From Gammaproteobacteria bacterium (GTDB taxonomy: Bacteria > Pseudomonadota > Gammaproteobacteria > Pseudomonadales > Halieaceae): a stretch of 64,000 bases of DNA. The position numbers and the translations under genes are program-made. Below are positions 43,085-50,694 of the stretch, piece after piece; positions within the stretch are counted from its first letter, which is position 1, and the number at the start of each line of letters is the position of its first letter. The stretch lies in NCBI GenBank assembly GCA_030427485.1, contig JAUICG010000006.1, positions 124,001 through 188,000 of the forward strand, in the 5' to 3' direction. The notes beneath the pieces were generated by a model. That model was given only the letters and a program-made list of their open reading frames with translations. It was not told where the DNA came from and made no database searches.

Positions 43085-44527
43085 CTAACCCTTCGTTTTC
43101 GATTCCTGGAAAGTCCCGGGTACTGCGCTCAATGTCTCAGCAAAGGATCGCTCCAGGCACTGCCGGTAGAACTCGGGGTCCGGGACGATGTCGCGGTCAG
43201 CCAGCAGGGTAATGGTAACCAGTCCGTTGCAGCTATAGACCAGATGAAAAGCGCCGCAGCCAGGGGTCAGCAAACCCATCGCGTGGTAGCGGACCATCCT
43301 GGCACCTGCACTGTACAGCGCTAAATCAGGCCCTGGCACATTGGAGATCACCGTACTGATGTTGGCGGGAATGAACCTGCTGAGTTTATGTCGGGACCAA
43401 AGTGTTGCCGCACGCTGTGATATCGCCGGCGACAGCACACCCGCCAGTCGCAACGCTTCAACCATCGGGTTTTCCGCGTTGCTTTCCTTCGCATTGATGG
43501 CGCTCTGGTGTACCGACGACAAGCGTTCCACCGGATCAGCGATATTGGTGTGAATCTGGCAAAACATCGATCCTACCTGGTTATTATCCTCGGTCATTTC
43601 CCGACGCGTACGCATATTCAACGGGATCCCCGCGGCAAGCGATTCCTCCGGCAGTTCGCCGTAGTGATCCAGATAGTGGCGCATGGCGCCGCCCACCACT
43701 GACAACGCCACATCATTGATGGTCACCCCGAACGCATTCTTGATGGACTTGAAGTCCCGCAGTTGAAACACTGCGGCTTCTGCCACCCTGTGCGGGCCCA
43801 CTGGATTGTTGAAACGGGTTTTCGGCGCATTGATATCTGCCGGCGGAATCTTGTTACTGGAGACTGCCCGCTGATGCCTGATTGTTCTCAGCAAGGCCCT
43901 CGAAGTTCCACCGAAAAGCCCAATACTGTTGCGGGTACGATTTATCAGTGACCGCAGCAGCAGTTCGTTGCGTAGGGGTTGTCTGTCCACCAGCACCGGC
44001 GATTCCGGCAACGGGCGTGTAGTGGGCGACACTTCAAGGTCATGCAGGGCCATCATGAAGGCATCACCACCTGCGCCATCGACCAGGCTGTGATGCATCT
44101 TGGTATAGATGGCGAAAGCGCCTTCGGGTACATCCGGGATATTGTCGAGGCCCTCGATAATGTAGGCTTCCCAGAGGGGTCTGGACAAATCCAGCGGGCG
44201 CGCGTGCAACCTGGCCGCCTGAATCCACAACTGTCGCCAATCACCCGGGGCCGGCAACGCGATATGGCGCAGGTGAAACTCCACGTCGAAATGTTCGTCC
44301 CGCACCCAGTACGGCCGGTCGATTCTTCCGGGGACGTTGACTACCCGGGTCCGAAACAGCGGCATGCTGTTCAGCCGTTGCTCGAAGTTGGCGATGACTT
44401 CCTTAAAGCGAACCTTGCCGCCTGGCGCGGTAGACGGGTCATAGATGCCCAGCCCACCGATATGCTGTGGTGTATTGGGCTGCTCAAGATTGATGAATGC
44501 GCTGTCGAGAACCCCTAACTGTTTCAA
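43085..44527 (-). CDS. Wax ester synthase/diacylglycerol acyltransferase (WS/DGAT)
   Basis: A 480-residue acyltransferase that esterifies acyl-CoA with a fatty alcohol (wax ester) or diacylglycerol. The catalytic HHxxxDG is HHSLVDG at residues 145-151. RPLW (116-119) and NDVAL further on are also family marks. The start is placed at a TTG (44527): it yields the usual opening KQLGVLDSAFINLE, has a G-rich site upstream and the standard length, whereas the frame runs on to 44668 without homology. Two fatty acyl-CoA reductases in the window would supply its alcohol substrate. It acts at the inner membrane or lipid-body surface. Confidence 0.95.
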   Translation of the reverse strand: MKQLGVLDSAFINLEQPNTPQHIGGLGIYDPSTAPGGKVRFKEVIANFEQRLNSMPLFRTRVVNVPGRIDRPYWVRDEHFDVEFHLRHIALPAPGDWRQLWIQAARLHARPLDLSRPLWEAYIIEGLDNIPDVPEGAFAIYTKMHHSLVDGAGGDAFMMALHDLEVSPTTRPLPESPVLVDRQPLRNELLLRSLINRTRNSIGLFGGTSRALLRTIRHQRAVSSNKIPPADINAPKTRFNNPVGPHRVAEAAVFQLRDFKSIKNAFGVTINDVALSVVGGAMRHYLDHYGELPEESLAAGIPLNMRTRREMTEDNNQVGSMFCQIHTNIADPVERLSSVHQSAINAKESNAENPMVEALRLAGVLSPAISQRAATLWSRHKLSRFIPANISTVISNVPGPDLALYSAGARMVRYHAMGLLTPGCGAFHLVYSCNGLVTITLLADRDIVPDPEFYRQCLERSFAETLSAVPGTFQESKTKG

Positions 44528-44529
44528 GA

Positions 44530-44760
44530 CTATGCCCCCGGCTGAGCAGCGGAGAATGTCCCGGCCGGCGACGCCGGAACACTTGACTCGCAAGCGCTGA
44601 CATATTCGTTCCTCTGCGGGACAGCACCCTCGTCCCAATAGTCTGCTGCAGGGCACTTTGGATAGCATTTGAAGTCCTGCGCAGTGGCGTGCAGAAAAAT
44701 CGCTTCCAGACCTGTGGCCTGAAACAGGTCCGTTACGGAGGCTAAGCTGGAGATACTCAT
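44530..44760 (-). CDS. Possible small protein ahead of the WS/DGAT gene
   Basis: A 76-residue frame starting MSISSLASVTDLFQATGLEA, with AGGA eight bases before its ATG and its TAG only two bases before the TTG start of the acyltransferase. It has three Cys and no signal or membrane segment. The arrangement suggests translational coupling that would help the weak TTG start. No homology is recognised, so it may instead be a leader peptide or chance frame. The remaining 124 bases up to the next gene stop (44885) show nothing else. Confidence 0.4.
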   Translation of the reverse strand: MSISSLASVTDLFQATGLEAIFLHATAQDFKCYPKCPAADYWDEGAVPQRNEYVSACESSVPASPAGTFSAAQPGA

Positions 44761-44884
44761 GACTGCGTCCTGCCGGTTTCGGCTGTGATAGGGTTCTGCT
44801 TCAATAGAGCAATTTTATGGCGTCCCGGCAGTACTGCCAGTACCGTTTCCGGCATTACGCGCTGTCCGGAATCGTCAACAGCGT

Positions 44885-45904
44885 TCAATCATCGATATTG
44901 TGACGGGACAGCAACCCGGCCTGCACCCGGGTAATATGGTTCTCCCGCTCCAGCCAGCGGATGGATTCGACAAGCGACTCTTCAAAGGGACGAAACGAGA
45001 TACCCAGGTCTTTCAGCGTTTTCGTGTTATCGAGCTTGACCCAGTTGGTGGCGTACACCATGGCCTCGTGCGAGATCGGTGTCCCGGAATCCATCAGCGG
45101 TTTCAGCGCATCGAGCGCGCGGCCCAGGAGTCGCATCGTGATACCGGGTATCGGCAGCAACAGGAGATTCCGCCCTGTCAGTCTCTGCAGAGTTGCATAC
45201 AGCGTTTTCCAGCTGACATAGTGGCCACCCAGCGGATAGCGCCCTGGCCGCAGGTTTTTCCCGAGCAGCGCGGCATGGGCCCGCGCCACATCGCGTACAT
45301 CGACATACTGGTTGCCGCTGGGTATATCCGGGCCCAGGCCGAACAGGTTGGCGATCAATCCTTCAAGGGGCTCGGTGAGCCCGGGGTCATCCGGCCCGAT
45401 AACACTGGCCGGGTAGGTGATGTGGAGCGGAGCCCCCTTCTCCTGCAGGTCGCGCGCGAATTTTTCACACGCCACTTTTGACCGGCCGTAGGCGTTCTTC
45501 GCGACACCCAACGGTGAATTATGATCCAGTTTTTTCGCCCTGGGATCATAGATTGCCGTCACGCTCGACACGTGTATGACCTTTTTGCATCCGGCTTCTA
45601 CCGCGAGGCCGAGTACATTTTCCGCCGCAGCCCTGTTGGTCCGATATACACTTTCGGCATCGCCCTTGCTCGTGGATACCATCGCCGCCATATGGATCGC
45701 CGCATCACAACCACGCAGGCCCTTCCTCACTTCATCCGGATTAGCTATATCCCCAACCACCACCGAACGGACCCTGCCGGCGAACAGAGATTTCGCCTTG
45801 GCTTTGCTCCGTACGAAGAGTTTGAGCGTATGACCGGCGTCGAGCAGTGCGTGACACGTGTGCGAGCCGATAAATCCCGTGCCCCCGGTTACAAACACTT
45901 TCAT
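44885..45904 (-). CDS. NAD-dependent epimerase/dehydratase family (extended SDR)
   Basis: A 339-residue extended SDR. TGGTGFIG lies at residues 6-13, HMAAMVS near 70, and the active-site pair is YGRSK near 145. It resembles dihydroflavonol reductase/3-beta-HSD-like reductases more than sugar epimerases (ITYPASVIGPDDPG, YVDVRDVARAH). GGGGGGAGG precedes the ATG at 45904. It is upstream of the WS/DGAT gene on the same strand with about 124 bases to the small frame between, and may act on a lipid or aldehyde intermediate; substrate unknown. Confidence 0.9.
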   Translation of the reverse strand: MKVFVTGGTGFIGSHTCHALLDAGHTLKLFVRSKAKAKSLFAGRVRSVVVGDIANPDEVRKGLRGCDAAIHMAAMVSTSKGDAESVYRTNRAAAENVLGLAVEAGCKKVIHVSSVTAIYDPRAKKLDHNSPLGVAKNAYGRSKVACEKFARDLQEKGAPLHITYPASVIGPDDPGLTEPLEGLIANLFGLGPDIPSGNQYVDVRDVARAHAALLGKNLRPGRYPLGGHYVSWKTLYATLQRLTGRNLLLLPIPGITMRLLGRALDALKPLMDSGTPISHEAMVYATNWVKLDNTKTLKDLGISFRPFEESLVESIRWLERENHITRVQAGLLSRHNIDD

Positions 45905-46140
45905 GATACAGGCCTCCCCCCGATGCCCATTTCTGCTGCCACACATTGATCATTCCGAGCCCGTACGGCCGGGGTCTTCGGAGTATAGGTCACCCGGTTC
46001 AGAGTGCCTGTACCCGAAAAAATGTGCCGTGAATATACTGGTGCCTGTCCCGGGGCATCACAAACGTATTCACACCGGACACAGGATACGGGAAAACGAT
46101 TCTGCGGCGTTATACCGATGAGTTCATTTACCTTGTCTTA

Positions 46141-46166
46141 AATTGTCAGCGCGAATTGTCAGCGCG
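46141..46166. repeat. 13-bp tandem duplication spanning the MFS gene stop
   Basis: AATTGTCAGCGCG occurs twice head to tail (46141-46153 and 46154-46166). The second copy contains the TGA stop of the MFS gene on the minus strand, so the last codons and stop are duplicated downstream. This fits replication slippage. Confidence 0.8.
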
Positions 46167-47430
46167 AGCTCGGGCCGCTATTGCGTATTCGCCGGGCCAG
46201 CGCCAGTGCAAACAGCATTCCAGCCACACTGACCAATGTCATCAGCAGGAAGTACTGTTGAAAGCCGACGACGCCCGGGTTGGCATCCAGCAACCTGCCG
46301 GTCAGCGCACCAAAGAAAGCGTCCGGGGTGAAGCCCACCAACGATATCAGCCCGACTGCGGTGCCGGTGTCGCGGTCATCCAGTCCGCTCTCCGCGACCA
46401 GGCTGAAATAGATACCGCGCAGCGCATAGACAGCGACGAAGGTGATCATCAGGTTGGCCAGCAGCAGTCCGCCTGCGGACCCCATCACGGCATCCCGGCT
46501 CACCGTGAAGAACGCCAGGCCCAGGCAGGCAAAAAGCAGCGTGATCAAGCGGCTCGGGCGCCACCGGTCCGCGAGGAGTCCGGCGACGACAGCCGCCACC
46601 GGACGACTGTAGCCAGCGTACGTAGTGAGTTCGGCTGATGCCAGCGGCGTCATCTGCAGCACCTCAACCGCATAGACGCCGTAGTTATCGAGCGACTTGT
46701 AGCCGCAATACGCGCAGATGACGACACCCGCCTGCAGGTAAACGCGGCTGTCCGACAGTACGCGGCGCCAATGCGGACGATCGTCCAATCCCTGGCCGGA
46801 ACTCGCGGCAGTGCAAGTCGGCGGAACGTGCGGCAGCGTGAACCAGACGACCGCGGCTGCCAGCAGGCCGATGACCGTGTAGAAAAGTATCACCAGTTGC
46901 ATTCCGGCAGTGCTGTCCGCGGCGCCGCCCAGCTTGCGTGCCAGAAGGTAGACCGCAACAGTGCTGAGCAGGCTGGCGATAAAACCTCTTCCGCCTTCCA
47001 ATATGCCGAACGCGATTCCCTGCTCATGTGCTCCGCCCCACTCCCTGGTCGCCTTGATCAACGCAGCCCAGAACAGCAGGATGCTGGTCACTCCCCAGTA
47101 GGCGAAGAGGAGGTAGAGGCCCCCCGTTCCCGGCAGCGTGTAAAGATAGAAGCCGCCGAATGCGGTAGCGGCGAGTGACAGCGAAATCAGCACACGGGCG
47201 GGAAACCTGTCCGCGAGCGCGCCGCCGGGAAAGTACGCCAATAGTGCGACCACGCCGTATACCGCGAAAATGTCACCCAGTTGCGTGTGACTCAACTGGA
47301 ACACTTCGAGCATGCTCGGGCGAAAAAAACGGGGGATATGAAACGGCAGGCAAAAAATGACCTCGCCCGCCAGCACCAGAACGATCAGCATGGTGTAGTG
47401 ACGGGTGGTCGATTCCGTCGCGCTGCTCAC
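46159..47430 (-). CDS. Major facilitator superfamily transporter
   Basis: A 423-residue protein with twelve predicted helices. The loop 2-3 motif appears as GGALADRFPARVL and its half-repeat as AGLLADRWRPSRL. The start codon is a GTG at 47430, 12 bases after the EgtD stop, with a weak ribosome site. It is the last gene of an operon with a PhzF-like gene, egtB and egtD, so import or export of ergothioneine or its betaine precursor is a reasonable hypothesis, not shown by sequence. No substrate-specific motif is recognised. Confidence 0.9.
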   Translation of the reverse strand: MSSATESTTRHYTMLIVLVLAGEVIFCLPFHIPRFFRPSMLEVFQLSHTQLGDIFAVYGVVALLAYFPGGALADRFPARVLISLSLAATAFGGFYLYTLPGTGGLYLLFAYWGVTSILLFWAALIKATREWGGAHEQGIAFGILEGGRGFIASLLSTVAVYLLARKLGGAADSTAGMQLVILFYTVIGLLAAAVVWFTLPHVPPTCTAASSGQGLDDRPHWRRVLSDSRVYLQAGVVICAYCGYKSLDNYGVYAVEVLQMTPLASAELTTYAGYSRPVAAVVAGLLADRWRPSRLITLLFACLGLAFFTVSRDAVMGSAGGLLLANLMITFVAVYALRGIYFSLVAESGLDDRDTGTAVGLISLVGFTPDAFFGALTGRLLDANPGVVGFQQYFLLMTLVSVAGMLFALALARRIRNSGPSSR

Positions 47431-47442
47431 TTCAAGTGTCGG

Positions 47443-48423
47443 CTAGCGTTTACGCGCGGCCAGAAAATGCACACTGAACAGTCGCGCTTCATCAAGCCAG
47501 CTCTTTTGCAGGGTATAACCGGCGGACTCGACCAGCGAACGGAAGTCGTCGAGCGTGTATTTGTAGGAGTTTTCGGTGTGCAGGGTTTCGCCCTTGCGGA
47601 AGCTGATCGCGCTGCCATTGATCCGGACGGTCTGCGGGGTATCGCTCACCAGGTGCATCTCCACACGCTGCAGGCGCCGATTGTAGATGGCCTGGTGCGA
47701 GAAATTCCCGGCATCGAAATCCGCGCCGGCTATCCGGTTGATGGTATTGAGGATATTCAGGTTGAACTCGGCGGTCACACCGCTGGCATCGTTGTAAGCG
47801 GCATTGAGCAGGGACTCCTGTTTGTGCAAGTCCACTCCAATGAGCAGCCCCCCGTCCGCGCCGATCCACTGGCGCATATCCGCCAGGAATCGACCGGCAA
47901 CCGGCGGTTCCATATTGCCGATGGTAGAGCCCGGATAAAAAACCACCCGCCGTCCCGCGGGCAGTTCGGTGCGTGCATGCCAGTCGTCTGCGAAATCCGC
48001 GCAGATCGCGTGTACCTGCAACCAGGGAAATTCACGGCCCAGCTTTATCGCGGATTCGTACAGGAAGTCAGCGGAGATATCCAGCGGCACATAGGCGGCG
48101 GGGCGCACACCGTCCAGCAGTAGCCTGACTTTCTCACTGCTGCCGCTACCGGGCTCGATGAGTACGCAGTCGGGACCGCAGTAATCCGCTATCTCGGTCG
48201 CGTGACGCTGCAGTATCGCCATCTCCGTGCGGGTCGGGTAGTACTCGTCCAGCTGCGTAATCTGTTCGAACAAATCCGATCCCCGGGCATCGTAGAAATA
48301 CTTGGGGTCGACCTGTTTCTGTGGTCGTCGCAGGCCGGACAGTAACTCCGCCCGACTGTCACTGGACGCGGGCTGCTGGTCTTCGAAGAACACATTCTCC
48401 ACTTTGACGGCTGATAAGGGCAT
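47443..48423 (-). CDS. egtD: EgtD, L-histidine N-alpha-methyltransferase
   Basis: A 326-residue SAM-dependent methyltransferase that makes hercynine, the first ergothioneine intermediate. Family blocks are all present: DPKYFYDARGSDLFEQIT, YYPTRTE, the SAM loop LIEPGSGSSEKVR, PLDIS, FYPGSTIGN, and the C-terminal TENSYKY with the histidine-binding stretch. GGAG precedes the ATG at 48423. It follows egtB by 27 bases on the same strand. Length is normal for the family. Confidence 0.95.
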   Translation of the reverse strand: MPLSAVKVENVFFEDQQPASSDSRAELLSGLRRPQKQVDPKYFYDARGSDLFEQITQLDEYYPTRTEMAILQRHATEIADYCGPDCVLIEPGSGSSEKVRLLLDGVRPAAYVPLDISADFLYESAIKLGREFPWLQVHAICADFADDWHARTELPAGRRVVFYPGSTIGNMEPPVAGRFLADMRQWIGADGGLLIGVDLHKQESLLNAAYNDASGVTAEFNLNILNTINRIAGADFDAGNFSHQAIYNRRLQRVEMHLVSDTPQTVRINGSAISFRKGETLHTENSYKYTLDDFRSLVESAGYTLQKSWLDEARLFSVHFLAARKR

Positions 48424-48450
48424 GATTCACTCCATTGGCATTCGGCACAT

Positions 48451-49731
48451 TCAACTATCCCTGGCGAGGCGCACACCACTGAACTGCCAGCGATCCTGCG
48501 GATAGAAAAAATTGCGGTAACTGGGCCGCGTGTGTCCGCACGGGGTGACACAGGAACTCCCGCGCAGCACCCACTGGTTGGCCATAAACTTGCCGTTGTA
48601 TTCACCGACAGCGCCGGGCGCCGCGTGAAATCCCGAATAGGGCCGATAGGCGGAGCCCGTCCACTGCCAGCAGTCACCGTACAGTTGCAGCAGGGGCTCC
48701 CCGCCGGCGGCGGCGGCCGGGTGCAGCTTGTCGACCTCACCGTCAGGTGCGCCTGACCACTGTTCGCGGGCCGCGTGCTCCCATTCGAACTCCGTGGGCA
48801 GCCGGGCGCCGGCCCAACTGGCGTAGGCATCGGCCTCATAGCCACTCAGGTGGCAAACGGGCTGCCACGGCTCCCGCTGCCGCGGGCCGTGAAGGGTAAA
48901 CTGCATCGGCAAGCCCTCGCGCTCCAGCCAGTATAGCGGTTGTCGCCACTGCTGCTCCTGCACCACGGCCCAGCCATCGGCCAGCCAGAATTCGGGACGG
49001 CGATAGCCGCCGTCATCCACGAAATCCTGGAACTGCGCATTCGTCACCAGCGTACGCGCGAGAGCGAAGGGGGCAAGAAACACCTGGCCGGCCGGCCCCT
49101 CGTTGTCAAACGCGAAATCACCCGGGTTTAGTCCCTCGACATCCCGACCTACCGCAACAAGGCCGCCGTCGTACCCGTTCCACGATGGCGCGGGCGGCAG
49201 CGCGCTGCCCGGGGTGACATCGCCACTGGATGCGGCGCTGTCGCGGTATGCCGGAAGCAATGGATTGGCGTACAAGGAATACTTCAGGTCGGTGTAGAAC
49301 AATTCCTGGTGCTGTTGTTCGTGCTCAACGCCGAGGCGACTGCGCGCCAGGATCGTCGAGCGCTGTGGATGGTCGATGGCGTTCAGCAAAACGTCCATCG
49401 CGCGGTCGACATGCGTGCGGTACTGCAGGACCTCGTCAACCGTCGGACGCGACAACAGTCCGCGTCGCGCACGACTGAACTGGGCACCAACACCGTTGTA
49501 ATAGGAGTTGAACAGGAACTCGTAGCGCTCGTCAGAGGGCCGGTAGTCCGGCAGAAACGGCTTCAGCAGAAAGGTTTCGAAGAACCAGCTGGTATGCGCA
49601 AGGTGCCACTTGGGTGGACTGGTAAACGCTTCTGCCTGCAAACCGTAGTCTTCAATACACAGCGGCTCACAGGCCAGCAATGAACGCTGTCGCGTTTGCC
49701 GGTAGTGCGCCATCGCTGCCGGTTCAGTCAT
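48451..49731 (-). CDS. egtB: EgtB, ergothioneine biosynthesis sulfoxide synthase
   Basis: A 426-residue non-haem iron enzyme that joins hercynine to a cysteine-type thiol with O2. The DinB-like N-terminal domain supplies iron ligands in HLAHTSWFFE and HEQQHQE (HxxxHxE). The C-terminal formylglycine-generating-enzyme fold begins near residue 190 and ends RPSYRNFFYPQDRWQFSGVR. The ATG at 49731 overlaps the end of the PhzF-like gene by eight bases. No egtA, egtC or egtE is in the window, so use of cysteine directly, or lyase and other steps encoded elsewhere, remain open. Confidence 0.95.
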   Translation of the reverse strand: MTEPAAMAHYRQTRQRSLLACEPLCIEDYGLQAEAFTSPPKWHLAHTSWFFETFLLKPFLPDYRPSDERYEFLFNSYYNGVGAQFSRARRGLLSRPTVDEVLQYRTHVDRAMDVLLNAIDHPQRSTILARSRLGVEHEQQHQELFYTDLKYSLYANPLLPAYRDSAASSGDVTPGSALPPAPSWNGYDGGLVAVGRDVEGLNPGDFAFDNEGPAGQVFLAPFALARTLVTNAQFQDFVDDGGYRRPEFWLADGWAVVQEQQWRQPLYWLEREGLPMQFTLHGPRQREPWQPVCHLSGYEADAYASWAGARLPTEFEWEHAAREQWSGAPDGEVDKLHPAAAAGGEPLLQLYGDCWQWTGSAYRPYSGFHAAPGAVGEYNGKFMANQWVLRGSSCVTPCGHTRPSYRNFFYPQDRWQFSGVRLARDS

Positions 49732-50539
49732 CGCTCGCCGCTGCGCTGCTGACACACCGCCCCCCCACGTCTACTGATTTCCCGGCGCAGCGCGACAGCA
49801 GCAGCCCCCCGGACGGGGAACACTGGTACGCCGTCAACTCGCTGAAACGGCGCGACCAGTACTGTGCGAGGACGCGCATGGCCGAACCGGTAGCGGCATC
49901 CTCCGCGACACCGTACTGCGGCGCGAAATACCGCAGCTGGATGACGCCCTCTCCCCACTCCGGCCGGGCCGACGTACAGATGAGGGCCCGCCGGGTCCAG
50001 GCGGACAGCGCAATCGTTGGGCAGGGCAAGCGCTGCAGATCAAAGCCGTCGGGCCACTGCAGTACCAGGTAAGCGCGCGCCTCGCCGGCAATGGCGGCAG
50101 CTTGTGCCGGCTCCACCGTGCAAAATACATGCTCAAGCCAGGCGGGAACATCCTGGCCCTGCATGCGCAAGCGGGCAAAACGCAACCAGGTGAGATCACC
50201 TTCCCGCCAACCGGGGACAAGACTTCCATTCATGGACAGGCGCACAGTGTCCCGCCGTAATCGACGCTGCCAGGTATGCGCCGCGGCTAGCAGGCCGTGT
50301 CCGCAGCACTGGATGAGCTGCCCCTGATGGGTGTAACACCTGATTGCAATCTCCGTCTCGTCACTGCGCGAACCTGGCCATGACTGGCAATACGTGGCGC
50401 CTGTCTCACCAGCGGGGGCGCCGCAAGGCGGGGCTGCGTGCGCCGTCAGCAGGCAGGCGTTACCGGCGCACCGCTCCAGGCGAGAGGCAATCCCGTCAAC
50501 GGACACGAAGCTATGCAGCAATGTGGGGGCAGAAAGCAT
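49724..50539 (-). CDS. PhzF-family isomerase-like protein
   Basis: A 271-residue protein with the two-lobed PhzF signature: a GNACLL stretch near residue 27, IRCYTHQGQLIQCCGHGLLAAAH in the position of the R.FTP..E..LCGHAT motif, and RYFAPQYGVAEDAATGSA for the second lobe. The usual catalytic Glu in an SETAF-type motif is not evident between the first two blocks, so isomerase activity is doubtful. Its end overlaps egtB by eight bases, making it the first gene of the egtB-egtD-MFS operon. Its role there is unknown. Confidence 0.82.
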   Translation of the reverse strand: MLSAPTLLHSFVSVDGIASRLERCAGNACLLTAHAAPPCGAPAGETGATYCQSWPGSRSDETEIAIRCYTHQGQLIQCCGHGLLAAAHTWQRRLRRDTVRLSMNGSLVPGWREGDLTWLRFARLRMQGQDVPAWLEHVFCTVEPAQAAAIAGEARAYLVLQWPDGFDLQRLPCPTIALSAWTRRALICTSARPEWGEGVIQLRYFAPQYGVAEDAATGSAMRVLAQYWSRRFSELTAYQCSPSGGLLLSRCAGKSVDVGGRCVSSAAASDD

Positions 50540-50694
50540 TTGCGGGACATAAAACCCTATTCATGTTACATCCTAACGCATAGATCACCTCACGCCAAAA
50601 ACGGAGGTTCACTTGAGCTGCGGATTGATCTAATGTGGTCTATTCTAGTCTCAGTGGTAATCTCGTTCGCAATAATACTGTTAAGGACACGCGT

